Of a DNA stretch of 64,000 nucleotides, positions 1 through 9,595 are shown piece after piece. The position numbers were made by a program, and so were the translations under genes. Below the pieces are notes generated by a model. The model did not search any database. It saw only the letters and a list, made by a program, of their open reading frames with translations, and had not been told where the DNA came from. This stretch comes from Candidatus Flavonifractor intestinigallinarum (GTDB lineage Bacteria; Bacillota; Clostridia; Oscillospirales; Oscillospiraceae), in the NCBI GenBank assembly GCA_019119165.1, contig DWXO01000077.1, positions 1 through 64,000 on the forward strand, given 5' to 3'. The stretch's first letter is position 1. The number at the start of each line of letters is the position of its first letter.

Positions 1-1621
1 GCTTTGGTTCCGGCTCCGGCTCCGGTTCCGGCAGAGCCACCACAAAAGCGCCGGAAGGCACGGGGTCCTCCGGGGAGAGCGCCTGTCCGTTGACGGTAAT
101 GGACGGGACGCCCAGCCGCTGGGCCAGCTGCCCGGCGGTGAGACGGCAGTCCTCGCCTGCCCGGGCGGGGATGAAGTCTACCCGGTCGCCTGCCCGGACG
201 GGGGAGGAGGGCTGAGCCTCCGCGTCGTTGATGCGCAGCACGGCCGGATGGGCCGGCTGCCCGTGAAAGACGGTGCGCCGGCCGTCCACCTGAACGATAA
301 GGGGCTTTCCGGTTTTGCCCAGCAGGTCAAAGTAGGTGTAGCCGTTCATCATCAGCAGGTCCATGGCGGTCAGGCCGCTGCTGCGGAAGAGCTTGGCCGG
401 ATTCCCGTTGAGGGTGACCTGACAGCTGTCGCTGATCAGACCCAGGCCTGCCGATACGGCGATTCCCAGGGGGGTGGTGTATTCCGGGTCCTCCAGATCG
501 ATGATGTCGGAGTACACCGTGGCCTTGAAGTGGCCGCCGGCCACAGCCACCCGCCGGACGTCCATGTCCAAAGCGGCGGCCAGCTGCTCCCGCAGGCCGG
601 AGAGCTTGCTGCCTCCGCCGGCCAGGAACAGGGCCGAGGGCGGGGCGCCGTTGAGCTCCACCACCTGCCGGGCGATCTCGTCGGCCAGCTGCTGCCCCGC
701 GGGCTCCAGCACGGCCAGAGCCTGTTCCACGGAGCAGGTCTGCTCCTGGGCCAGAATGTCGGTGAAGGTCAGGGACTCGCCCCGGCTCAGCTGCGCCTTC
801 ATGTTCTCCGCCGTGGCGTAATCCACCAAAAAGGCTCGCATGAAGGCCTCAGTGATCTCATCTCCGGCCACGGTGGCCATGGTGTAGCCCACCACGCTGC
901 CGTCCCGGCACACGGCGATATCCGAGGTACCGGCGCCGATGTCCACCAGACACAGGTTCAGAAGGCGCAGATCGGCGGGAATGGCGGCGTTGAGGGCGGC
1001 GATTGGCTCCAGGGTGAGGCTGGCAACCTCCAGACCGGCCTGCCGCATCACGGCGTACAGGCTGTCGATGACGCCGCCGGGCAGGAAGGTGGCCACCACC
1101 TGGGCCTCCAGCTTCCGGCCGGTGTGGCCCAGCAGGGTGCTCAGGGGATAGCCGTCCAGCTGATACCGGGTGGCTGTGTAGCCCACCAGCAGAAGCTGCT
1201 GGCCGTCCGAACCGTCGGCGCGGATGGACTGCTCGGCCTCGGCCACGGCGGCGGCCTCCAGCTGGGCCAGGATGGGGGCGGTCACCGATTCGGGGGCGGA
1301 CAGCTCCCGCTGGCTCCGGCCCTGCTCGGTACGCAGGGCCCGGCCGGCGGCGGCCACACAGGCCCGCTCCAGCCGGCACCCCATATCCTGCTCCAGACGC
1401 CTGGTGACCGTCTGCACAGCGGCGGCCACCTGGGCGATATCCTCAATCTGTCCGTCCTGCATGACGCGGTGGGTGTGCAGAAGCTTCTCCACCGCAAGAA
1501 TACGGACCCTTCCGGACTCCTGACGGCCCAGCATACCGATCACGCTTCTGGTGCCGATGTCCAGGGCATAGATCAACTCCGGGTCCTGGTGGGGACGGAG
1601 CGGAAGCGATGTTTCGGACAT
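1..1621 (-). CDS. FtsA/PilM-like actin-fold ATPase (cell division protein FtsA family), C-terminus truncated by window edge
   Basis: Minus frame open from the ATG at 1619-1621 to the window start: MSETSLPLRPHQDPELIYALDIGTRSVIGMLGRQ...LLNLCLVDIGAGTSDIAVCRDGSVVGYTMATVAGDEIT...ALFLAGGGSKLSGL. Not in the supplied ORF track because it has no stop inside the window. Confidence 0.75.
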   Translation of the reverse strand, partial: MSETSLPLRPHQDPELIYALDIGTRSVIGMLGRQESGRVRILAVEKLLHTHRVMQDGQIEDIAQVAAAVQTVTRRLEQDMGCRLERACVAAAGRALRTEQGRSQRELSAPESVTAPILAQLEAAAVAEAEQSIRADGSDGQQLLLVGYTATRYQLDGYPLSTLLGHTGRKLEAQVVATFLPGGVIDSLYAVMRQAGLEVASLTLEPIAALNAAIPADLRLLNLCLVDIGAGTSDIAVCRDGSVVGYTMATVAGDEITEAFMRAFLVDYATAENMKAQLSRGESLTFTDILAQEQTCSVEQALAVLEPAGQQLADEIARQVVELNGAPPSALFLAGGGSKLSGLREQLAAALDMDVRRVAVAGGHFKATVYSDIIDLEDPEYTTPLGIAVSAGLGLISDSCQVTLNGNPAKLFRSSGLTAMDLLMMNGYTYFDLLGKTGKPLIVQVDGRRTVFHGQPAHPAVLRINDAEAQPSSPVRAGDRVDFIPARAGEDCRLTAGQLAQRLGVPSITVNGQALSPEDPVPSGAFVVALPEPEPEPEPK

Positions 1622-1663
1622 GAGGCAGACTCCTTTCGGAAGATTTCGGACAGTTGTCCGGAC

Positions 1664-3409
1664 TTAGTATTTACTGAAATGGTTCTCATCCATCGTGGGA
1701 TCGGCAGAAAAATCGTCGGCGGGGGCCTGATACTCCGGCTCGAAGGACTGAGGAGCACTGTCCTTCAGGTGGAAACGCTGGACCATCTGCTTCATCATGA
1801 CGGCCTGAGAGGAGAGCTCCTGGCTGGCGGCGGCGGATTCCTCGCTGGTGGCGGAGTTGGTCTGCACCACGGAGGAGATCTGATCCACACCGGTGGTCAG
1901 CTGGGCAATGGCCTCGGCCTCGGAGATGGTGCTCTCCGCCAGCTTCTCCATGTAATCGATGGCCACGCCGGCGTACTCCACGGTCTTCTGCATATTGGCG
2001 TCCACATCCTCGGCCAGGGCGCCGCCCCGCTCCACGGCGGCCATGGAGGACTCGATGAGCTTCTTGGTCTGCTTGGCGGCGTGGTCGGACTTGGAGGCCA
2101 GGTTGCGCACCTCGTCGGCCACAACGGCGAAGCCCTTGCCGGCGCTGCCCGCCCGGGCGGCCTCCACGGCGGCGTTCAGAGCCAGGATATTGGTCTGGAA
2201 GGCGATGTTCTCGATGGTCTCAATGATCTTGCCGATATCCTTCTGGCCGGCGAGGATCTCGCTCATGGCCTTGCGCATCTCCTGCATACGTTCGTTGCTG
2301 ATGCGCACCTGATCGGCGGCCTGGTCGGCCCGCTCCTTGGCGGTCTGGGCGGTCTGGCGGTTGTCCTGAGCGGAGTTGTCCAGATCGTTGATGGTGGCGG
2401 ACAGCTCCTCCACGGCGCTGGCCTGCTCGGTGGAGCCCTGAGCCAGAGCCTGAGAGCCGGTGGACACCTGGTCCGCGCTGGCGGCCACCTGGTCGGCAGC
2501 CTGGAGGATGCTGCTCATGGTGTCGTTGAGCTGCTCCAGCAGATACTCCACATTCTCCTTGATGGGAGCCAGCTCGCCGGGATACTGCTGGGTGACCACG
2601 CAGGACAGATCGCCGTTGGACAGACGCTTGGTCACGGTCACGATATCCTCGATGGTGTCATGCAGAATTTCCTGGGAGGTACGTACGGCGTCGCAGATGC
2701 CGCCGATCTCATCCTTGGACTGGTACTCCAGCGGGTAGGACAGATCGCCCTGGCTGAAGGCCACCACGGCCTTCTCGGCCTGACGGAGAGGCCGGACGAT
2801 GGAGCGCACGGTCAGCAGGTTGAGGGAGATGCTGGCCAGAATGCAGATCACCACCAGCACCACGAGGATGACGATTTCCAGGGTGGTCTGACTTTGAAGC
2901 TGGCGAGTCAGGGCGTCAGTCTGGCTGTTGAGCTCCTGAATGAGGGACTGGCCGGTGGTCACGGCCTGATTGAGCTTGGGGGTACACTGATTCTGAAGGA
3001 GCTGGCTCACCTTGGCGCTGTCGCCCGTCTGCAGGGCCTGGGAAATATCGCCAAAGGCCGCCTCCCAGTCCTCCACCTGCTGGATATACTGGTTGGCCAG
3101 ATCGCTGTTCAGCGTATCGATGGTCTGCAGGGTGGAAGTAATGATGTTGACGGAGTCGTTGATCTCGGACATGGTGGAGGTGTTGTATCCAAACAGGGCC
3201 ATGTCGCGCAGCTGACGGGCAATGGAGTTGACCTCCATTTCGCTCTCCAGAACCGCATTGGTAACACTGACCTGGTTGTTCAGGATATCCTGATAGCTGT
3301 TGCGGGTGCTGGTGATATTCCGGATGGAAAGGACGATCAACAGCAGGGTGAGCAGCAGCGAGATACCCGATGAGATCATCATTTTGGTTCCGACGCGCTT
3401 GTTTTTCAT
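1664..3409 (-). CDS. Methyl-accepting chemotaxis protein (4HB-type sensor, HAMP, MA signalling domain)
   Basis: N-terminal TM helix, second TM, HAMP, and the hairpin tip [40 protein letters not shown]. Confidence 0.95.
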   Translation of the reverse strand: MKNKRVGTKMMISSGISLLLTLLLIVLSIRNITSTRNSYQDILNNQVSVTNAVLESEMEVNSIARQLRDMALFGYNTSTMSEINDSVNIITSTLQTIDTLNSDLANQYIQQVEDWEAAFGDISQALQTGDSAKVSQLLQNQCTPKLNQAVTTGQSLIQELNSQTDALTRQLQSQTTLEIVILVVLVVICILASISLNLLTVRSIVRPLRQAEKAVVAFSQGDLSYPLEYQSKDEIGGICDAVRTSQEILHDTIEDIVTVTKRLSNGDLSCVVTQQYPGELAPIKENVEYLLEQLNDTMSSILQAADQVAASADQVSTGSQALAQGSTEQASAVEELSATINDLDNSAQDNRQTAQTAKERADQAADQVRISNERMQEMRKAMSEILAGQKDIGKIIETIENIAFQTNILALNAAVEAARAGSAGKGFAVVADEVRNLASKSDHAAKQTKKLIESSMAAVERGGALAEDVDANMQKTVEYAGVAIDYMEKLAESTISEAEAIAQLTTGVDQISSVVQTNSATSEESAAASQELSSQAVMMKQMVQRFHLKDSAPQSFEPEYQAPADDFSADPTMDENHFSKY

Positions 3410-3503
3410 AAATGCTTCCTCCCGATTCCTATATGTTTCGTAGTTGCGGTATATCCTAAAATCCTGCCGGAACTGCTTCCGGCGGAAGGGCGGAGAAATT
3501 GGA

Positions 3504-4214
3504 TCAGATCACATCGCCGTAGCGGCCTTTGGCCACATCACCGAACACGGTGCCGTCCACCAGGGTGATTACCCGGCGCCGCATGAGGTTGACGAAATTT
3601 TTAGCGTGGGAGGCCATGATAATGGTAATGCCATGGCGATTAAGTTCGGACAAAAAGAGGAACAGGTCCCAGGCGGTGTCCTCGTCCAGGTTGGCGGTCA
3701 GCTCATCCAGGACCAGGATTTCCGGATTGTTGATGATGGCCCGGGCCAGTTCCACGCGGCGGCTTTCGCCCAGAGAGAGTTCCACAGGATAGCGGCTGGC
3801 GGTATTTCCAAGCCCCACCAGGCCCAGCGCCTTCTGCACCCGCTCTGCCGGAGATTGCTGTACCCGGCCCCGGCCTAACTGGGCCACAGAAAGAAGATTC
3901 TCCTCAATGGTGCGCTTGCGGGCCAGGGTGGAAAACTGGGGAACATAGCCAAAACACAGCCGCCGGTATGCGCGCTGCCGTTGGGACATACGGGTGACGT
4001 TGACCTCGTCCAGGAAAATGTGGCCGTGGGTAGGCGGGGTCTCGCAGGCGATCAGCTGCAAAAGCGTGCTTTTGCCCGCGCCGCTGCTGCCCGTCACAAA
4101 GACAAACTCGCCCTGCTCAATGGTCAGATCCACCGAGCGGATGGCGTGAACCACCTGTTTTTCGTGTTCCTGGGGATAGTCCTTACCGATCCCTTCCAAA
4201 CGTATTTGCGGCAT
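3504..4214 (-). CDS. FtsE-like ABC transporter ATP-binding protein
   Basis: Walker [10 protein letters not shown], signature-like [14 protein letters not shown], Walker [13 protein letters not shown]. Start placed at MPQIRLEGI (4214), inside the longer ORF. Confidence 0.8.
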   Translation of the reverse strand: MPQIRLEGIGKDYPQEHEKQVVHAIRSVDLTIEQGEFVFVTGSSGAGKSTLLQLIACETPPTHGHIFLDEVNVTRMSQRQRAYRRLCFGYVPQFSTLARKRTIEENLLSVAQLGRGRVQQSPAERVQKALGLVGLGNTASRYPVELSLGESRRVELARAIINNPEILVLDELTANLDEDTAWDLFLFLSELNRHGITIIMASHAKNFVNLMRRRVITLVDGTVFGDVAKGRYGDVI

Positions 4215-4227
4215 AGTAGACTCCTTG

Positions 4228-4256
4228 TGTACAAAAACAAAAATGTTTGCTATAAT
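4228..4256 (+). promoter_or_regulatory. Candidate sigma-A promoter with extended -10 for the C39-like peptidase gene
   Basis: TGTACA (4228-4233) - 17 nt - TATAAT (4251-4256), preceded by TGC (extended -10). Confidence 0.55.
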
Positions 4257-4282
4257 CATTTCCACAAATAGGGTAAGGCGGT

Positions 4283-5155
4283 GTGGAAGTTTTGGACAAA
4301 GAGAAGAGACGGCGCAAGCGGTTTCTCCGTCCGCTGGGGCTGGTGCTGCTGGCACTGCTCTGTATCGGCGGGGTGGAGCTGGCTGTGTGCCGGGTCATGG
4401 CGCCGGAACTGTACCAGCGCATCACCTACCCGGCGGCGGAGCTGTTCCGGCGCATTGGAGAAGGGGGACAGGCGCTGGCCGAGCGTGTGGGCAGCGCGCT
4501 TTCCAAGCAGGAGCCATCGGTTACGGTCAATCAGGCCATACAGGAGCCGCCCCAGCCGGAGGAGCCGCTGATTCAGGACCCGGCAGCCACGCAGTTTGAC
4601 TGGAGCGGCGAACAGGAGATCCTGACCGGCGGCCTGGCCGATCTGGTCTATTTCAATCAGGGGGAGGCCCCCTGGGCCGACGCCCTCTATGGCTCCGACC
4701 CCATCCGGGGCTATGGCTGCGGTCCCACGGCCATGTCCATGGTGGTGTCCACCTTGGGCGACCAGGTGGTGGACCCGGCGGAGATGGCCCGGATCGCCGA
4801 TGAACAGGGCTACTGTGCCGCCGGCAGCGGGTCCTATCTCGCCATTGTGGAGGGTCTGGCCGCCTACTTCGGGCTGAACGTGGAACCGTGCTACGGGATA
4901 TCCGCCGATGAGCTGCGGCAGCTGCTGGCCTCGGGCAACCTGCTGGTGGCGCTGATGGGCCCGGGGCATTTTACCCAGGGCGGGCATTTTATCGTCCTGC
5001 GGGGCGTGACGCTGACCGGTGAAGTGCTGGTGGCCGACCCGAACAGCCGGGATCGAAGCCTGGCGCTGTGGGATGCCCAGCTTATTCTGGACGAGCTGTC
5101 ATCAAGCCGCATCGACGGAGCGCCCCTGTGGTGCTTCTCCATGCTGGAGCAATAA
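4283..5155 (+). CDS. C39-family-like (peptidase_C39_2) membrane-anchored cysteine peptidase domain protein
   Basis: N-terminal TM helix; GYGCGPTAMSMVVSTLGDQVVDPAEMARIADEQGY, GHFIVLRGVT, VADPNSRDRS are typical of C39_2 domains. GTG start. Confidence 0.75.
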   Translation: MEVLDKEKRRRKRFLRPLGLVLLALLCIGGVELAVCRVMAPELYQRITYPAAELFRRIGEGGQALAERVGSALSKQEPSVTVNQAIQEPPQPEEPLIQDPAATQFDWSGEQEILTGGLADLVYFNQGEAPWADALYGSDPIRGYGCGPTAMSMVVSTLGDQVVDPAEMARIADEQGYCAAGSGSYLAIVEGLAAYFGLNVEPCYGISADELRQLLASGNLLVALMGPGHFTQGGHFIVLRGVTLTGEVLVADPNSRDRSLALWDAQLILDELSSSRIDGAPLWCFSMLEQ

Positions 5156-5219
5156 GAACGGACACGTCCCCCTGCCGACTGACGTCGACAGGGGGCGTTT
5201 TGTGTCGAAACGCGTAGGA

Positions 5220-5630
5220 TCAGGTCTTGTCTTTGGCGTAAAAGGAGTTCTTTCCGCCCAAACGCCGGCTGACGGACTGGTCCACCCGCCGTACCCGTTC
5301 CAGCAGGGCGCGGTTACGCTGGACCTGGTGCAGCAGCGCCTCGCCTGCCGGTGAGGGCGGGGTACCGGAAAAGTCGCCGGAAATCATCTGGTGGAGCAGC
5401 GCCCCGTCCGTCCCGGGCAGCGCTTCGCATTGCCGGCGCAGCATGAGCTGACAGTCGGCCAGACGCTGGAGCTCCTCCTGACGCATGGAGAGGAACATCC
5501 GAACCGACACCTGATCCTGACGGTCCACAGCTTGGGACAGCTGGTCGGTCAACTCGGAAACCTCGGTCAGCAAAACGTACATTTTGCGCTGGACGGCGCT
5601 GGCGGCGCTGAAATGTCGATCATCCAACAT
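5220..5630 (-). CDS. Small flagellar-cluster protein, possible FliT-like chaperone
   Basis: 136-aa, likely helical protein directly downstream of fliS; function inferred from position. Confidence 0.4.
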   Translation of the reverse strand: MLDDRHFSAASAVQRKMYVLLTEVSELTDQLSQAVDRQDQVSVRMFLSMRQEELQRLADCQLMLRRQCEALPGTDGALLHQMISGDFSGTPPSPAGEALLHQVQRNRALLERVRRVDQSVSRRLGGKNSFYAKDKT

Positions 5631-5639
5631 GGCAGACTC

Positions 5640-6014
5640 CTATCGGCTGGACACATTTTTGTCGGCGGTGCGGAAGCTCTCCCGCAGCTCGCCGGCCATA
5701 CGCTTGACCCGTTCCAGCTCGGTTTTGTTCCGGCCGCTCTTTACCCGGCTGAGCTCGTAGCAGAAGAACTCATACAGGCGGGTCAGCTGCCCGCTGATCT
5801 CATATTTGTGGTCCAGCGTACTGTCCAGATAGCGAATGATCTTCACGGCGTGGTCCACCGACGCTTCAAAAACGGGATAGTCCTCCTTGGCAAGGGCCAG
5901 CTCAGCCTGGGTCAGCCGCTTGACCAGTTCGTCATAGACCAGCAGCAGCAGCTCACCCTGCGTCATGGTATTCAGAGACTGCTCCCGATATTGCTGGTAA
6001 CCTCGCATATCCAT
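5640..6014 (-). CDS. fliS: Flagellar export chaperone FliS
   Basis: MRGYQQYREQSLNTMTQGELLLLVYDELVKRLTQAELAL; follows fliD. Confidence 0.92.
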   Translation of the reverse strand: MDMRGYQQYREQSLNTMTQGELLLLVYDELVKRLTQAELALAKEDYPVFEASVDHAVKIIRYLDSTLDHKYEISGQLTRLYEFFCYELSRVKSGRNKTELERVKRMAGELRESFRTADKNVSSR

Positions 6015-6038
6015 AAAGGTATGTCCTTTCCGTTCTGA

Positions 6039-8573
6039 TTAACCGCCCATGAGACCGGACAGAGCCGAGCTCTGAGAGTTCATCTGATTGATGAGCAGTT
6101 CCAACTGGGTGAACTTGTTGGTGTAATAGTCCACCTTATTGGACATCTTGTCCTGCCACTTGGAGATCTCATCCTCAACGTCCTGCATCTGGTTGAGCAG
6201 GGTGTTGTCCAGGGCGGCGGTGGGGGCGTATTTGGAACCGGCTTTCTCAATGAGGATGCCCTTGGGGTCGCCGGTGGTGGAGGCGTACCGGTCAAGGACG
6301 GTCTGAATGGAGGTCATCAGACCATTGGTGGCGGCGCCGTTTTCCTTGGACTTGGTAAAGGCCTCCTGCACCTTGTCGGGGTCACTCTCCAGGGCCTCCC
6401 GGAAGGCCTGCTCGTCAAAGGTGAGGGTGGTCAGACCGTCGGAGTAGGAGGTGGAGATACCCATGGAGCGCAGGGTGGAGCCGTCCGCGCCGCCCGGGGA
6501 GATGGCGTTGCGCAGCTGGTTATAGAGGGAGGACAGGTCGCTGTCCATAAACAGAAGGCCGGTCTTGGCCTTTTCCTCATAGTTTTCAATGGCGGATTCG
6601 CTCATGTCCGCCATTTCGTCGTCGGTGAGGGGCTCATACCGGGAGCCGTCGGACTGCTGCAGAGGCATATCGGAGTAAGCGCTTTTGACCTCTTTGATGA
6701 TGGTGTTGAAATCCTCCACCATTTTCTTCACGGCGTCCACGATTTTGTCCGCGTCGGTGGTGCTGGTGAAGGTGACCTTCTCCGAGTCATTGGCGGCCTC
6801 AAAGGTGCCGTTGAGGGTGACGGACATACCGTCCAGGTCCACCGTGTTGGAGGAGCGGACCAGATCCATGTCCTGACCGTTGATGGTGACGTTGAGCAGG
6901 GCGTCCTTGCCGTCGGAGTAGTCATCGCCCAGGGTATCCAGGCGTTTGCCGTCGGCATCCAGTGTGGCGCCGAAGATAGCGGCGCCCAGGCCGCCGGCTT
7001 CAATGTCCACCCGGCCTGCCGAGCCGGTGTCCTTGGCGGTAAAGACGAACTGGCCGGAGGTCTGGGAGTACTCCACCCGAACGCCGGCCTCGGTGTTGGC
7101 GTTGATGGCGTTGATGATGGTGTTCATCTCGGTGTTTTTGGAGTACTGGCCGATGACCGTGTCGTTGACCTTGAGCTCAAAGAGCAGGTTGCCGTCCTCG
7201 TCCACGCGGTAGCCGTCTTTGTTGACCTGATTGCCATCCTCGTCCACATAACCGGTGACATTGCCGTCGCCATCTTTCTGTTCGGTAACGGCTCCTGTGC
7301 CCTTAACGGCGTTGCTGAGGTTGTTCCAATCCCAACCATCCAGCTTCAGATCGCCCAGGGTCTTGCTGGTGTCCAGATAGCTGGTCAGGCCGGAACCGAT
7401 GCCCAGCACGTCTCCCACATCGGAGTTGGAGGCCTTTACGGAGAAGGTGGAATTTTTGACGGAGGGGTCCATGGTAAAGGTGAGGCCGTCCCGGTCAAAG
7501 GTGGCGCTGACCTTGGCCGTGGAGCCGTCCACCGTGCCGAAGGCGTTTTTCAGCTCCGCGTTGATGGCAGCTTCAAATTCGCCCAGATCGGTGATGCTCT
7601 GGAATTTGTCCAGGCTGATGGTTTTGCTCTTGCCGTCCATGGTGACGGTAAGGGTTTGGCCGGAGATAAACTCGCCCAGGGTGAGGTCTTTGGTCATGCT
7701 GTCGGGGGTGCCCAGGGAGACTTGCTGCTTGCCGTCGTCGCCCAGATCGCCCAGCTTGTCGGCCAGATTGCCGGTGGCGCCGGTGATGGCCACGGTGTTG
7801 CCGGCGTTTTTCTTGTCGCTGACGGAGATGGAAATGGTCCCGTCGTAGGTGGACTTGACCTCCACGCCGATATACTCGTCGGCGTTGCCGGAGCCGCCGC
7901 TGGTGGAGATCTTCTGCTCGCTGAGCTTTTCGTTGATGGCGTCCTGGAGGGCCTGGGTGTCGAAGCTGCCGTCCTTTTCAAAGAACTCCCGCTGACCCAG
8001 GTCAATAGAGACCGTCTTGCTGCCGTAGGTGAAGGTCATGGAGCCGGACAGCTGGCTCACCGTCACGGTGTCGTCCGCGTTGACGCCCAGCTCGCCGCCG
8101 CTGATGGTGGTCTTGCCGCTGCTGTCAACGGACACGCTGCCGTTGAGCTTGTCGGCGTTGTTGCTGTACCGGGCGGCGGCGGCCAGCTGCTTTACCGAGT
8201 TGATCACCACCTGGCTGCTGGTTTTTCCCATGGCGGAAATGAGGTCGGCGTTGGCGCCGTTGGTGGTGATGTTCACCGCGTTGTTAAAGAAGCTGGAACT
8301 GAGCAGATTGGTGGAGGAGTAGACGTAGGAGGCATAATTACGGGAGAACTCCACCAGTTTGTCGGAGATGCTCTGATAGGCCTCCTGCTTCCACTCCAGT
8401 GTGGTATGATCCTTCTGGAGAGACTGGATCTTCTGCTGGTAGCTCTGCACTACGCCGGAGATCAACTCCTCCGTGTCCATTCCGCTGGCCAGACCGGAAA
8501 TGATATTGTAGGTTCGGTTGCCATAGACGCTGCTGGAGGAGCTGGAGCCGGACAGGCTGTTGATCGATGCCAT
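6039..8573 (-). CDS. fliD: Flagellar hook-associated protein 2 / filament cap FliD (844 aa)
   Basis: YNIISGLASGMDTEELISGVVQSYQQKIQSLQKDHTTLEWKQEAYQSI at the N-terminus; C-terminal FliD region DKVQEAFTKS...LNQMQDVEDEISKWQDKM. Confidence 0.95.
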   Translation of the reverse strand: MASINSLSGSSSSSSVYGNRTYNIISGLASGMDTEELISGVVQSYQQKIQSLQKDHTTLEWKQEAYQSISDKLVEFSRNYASYVYSSTNLLSSSFFNNAVNITTNGANADLISAMGKTSSQVVINSVKQLAAAARYSNNADKLNGSVSVDSSGKTTISGGELGVNADDTVTVSQLSGSMTFTYGSKTVSIDLGQREFFEKDGSFDTQALQDAINEKLSEQKISTSGGSGNADEYIGVEVKSTYDGTISISVSDKKNAGNTVAITGATGNLADKLGDLGDDGKQQVSLGTPDSMTKDLTLGEFISGQTLTVTMDGKSKTISLDKFQSITDLGEFEAAINAELKNAFGTVDGSTAKVSATFDRDGLTFTMDPSVKNSTFSVKASNSDVGDVLGIGSGLTSYLDTSKTLGDLKLDGWDWNNLSNAVKGTGAVTEQKDGDGNVTGYVDEDGNQVNKDGYRVDEDGNLLFELKVNDTVIGQYSKNTEMNTIINAINANTEAGVRVEYSQTSGQFVFTAKDTGSAGRVDIEAGGLGAAIFGATLDADGKRLDTLGDDYSDGKDALLNVTINGQDMDLVRSSNTVDLDGMSVTLNGTFEAANDSEKVTFTSTTDADKIVDAVKKMVEDFNTIIKEVKSAYSDMPLQQSDGSRYEPLTDDEMADMSESAIENYEEKAKTGLLFMDSDLSSLYNQLRNAISPGGADGSTLRSMGISTSYSDGLTTLTFDEQAFREALESDPDKVQEAFTKSKENGAATNGLMTSIQTVLDRYASTTGDPKGILIEKAGSKYAPTAALDNTLLNQMQDVEDEISKWQDKMSNKVDYYTNKFTQLELLINQMNSQSSALSGLMGG

Positions 8574-8645
8574 ATTTTCACACTCCTTTTTTAAAGCAAG
8601 AAAGAGAACCGGATGTTAAAGGTACCGCGCCGGATTTGTGCCGTG

Positions 8646-8674
8646 TTGACAAAAAACGACAGGTTGAGTACAAT
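8646..8674 (+). promoter_or_regulatory. Candidate sigma-A promoter for parA
   Basis: TTGACA (8646-8651) - 17 nt - TACAAT (8669-8674). Confidence 0.65.
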
Positions 8675-8709
8675 GATCTGGAACGTAAATGTATGTTCTC
8701 TCAACACTT

Positions 8710-8736
8710 ATATCGTCCGTTACGGCGAAAGATTAA
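8710..8736 (-). promoter_or_regulatory. Candidate sigma-28 (FliA/SigD) promoter for fliD
   Basis: Minus strand TTAA (8736-8733) - 15 nt - GACGATAT (8717-8710); consensus TAAA-N15-GCCGATAT. Confidence 0.6.
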
Positions 8737-8797
8737 GAGCTCTCACCTATTTTTTCTGCAAAGCCGGGAGAGATTCTGACGGGCGGACAGGGAGGGT

Positions 8798-9595
8798 ATG
8801 AGTATGTCAGCTTCGAGGATCACCGTTACCAACCAGAAGGGCGGCGTTGGAAAGACCACCACCGCGGCCGCGCTGCTGGCCAGCCTGAGTCATCGGGGCG
8901 CCCGTGTGCTGGGCGTGGACCTGGACCCTCAGGGCAGCCTGGGCTTCAGCCTGGGTTTGGATATTGAGCGGTGCATGACCATATACGACGTGTTCCGGGG
9001 CGCGGTGGAACCGGAACAGGCCATTGCCCATACGGAGACCTGCGACCTGCTGCCCTCCAACATCCTGCTGGCGGGGGCTGAACTGGAGTTCAACCGGCCG
9101 GGACGGGAGTTTCTGCTGAAAACGGCCCTGTCCAAAGTGGAGCAGGATTACGACTACATCATTGTGGATACGCCTCCGGCGCTCAACCTGCTGACAGTCA
9201 ACGCCTATGTGGCGTCGGACCAGCTGATCATTCCCATGGCGCCGGAGGTGCTCAGTCTGCTGGGCGTGTCTCAGATCAAGGAGACCATTGAGAGCGTGCG
9301 GGATTACTATAACCCCCATCTGGAGGTGCTGGGTATCCTGCTCAACCGGTATAATGCCCGTTTCAACCTGAACCGGGAGGTGCTGGAGCTGGCGGGGCAG
9401 ATTGCCCAGCAGCTGAATACCGTGGTCTTTTCCGCCAAGATCCGCACCAGCGTCTCGGCGGCGGAGGCCCCGGCCCACGGCATGAGCGTGGTGGATTACG
9501 CGCCGTCGTCCAATCCCACCCGGGACTTTGAGCGGCTGTGCGACGAGGTGGCGGGAGCCCGCTTTCCTCGGGTTGAGAGAGGAGGTCGGCGCTGA
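8798..9595 (+). CDS. ParA/Soj-family ATPase
   Basis: Deviant Walker [56 protein letters not shown]. The 3' end overlaps the next gene. Confidence 0.92.
   Translation: MSMSASRITVTNQKGGVGKTTTAAALLASLSHRGARVLGVDLDPQGSLGFSLGLDIERCMTIYDVFRGAVEPEQAIAHTETCDLLPSNILLAGAELEFNRPGREFLLKTALSKVEQDYDYIIVDTPPALNLLTVNAYVASDQLIIPMAPEVLSLLGVSQIKETIESVRDYYNPHLEVLGILLNRYNARFNLNREVLELAGQIAQQLNTVVFSAKIRTSVSAAEAPAHGMSVVDYAPSSNPTRDFERLCDEVAGARFPRVERGGRR

Noticed and set aside
248-3373. 1041-aa plus-strand ORF
   Set aside because: Antisense shadow of the FtsA-like and MCP genes: Gly/His/Leu/Val-rich low-complexity translation typical of antisense to high-GC coding DNA; no family recognisable.
3421-3480. Possible sigma-28 site upstream of the MCP (CTACGAAAC)
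   Set aside because: A -10-like core is present, but no TAAA-like element at 15 nt; spacing and match are too weak.
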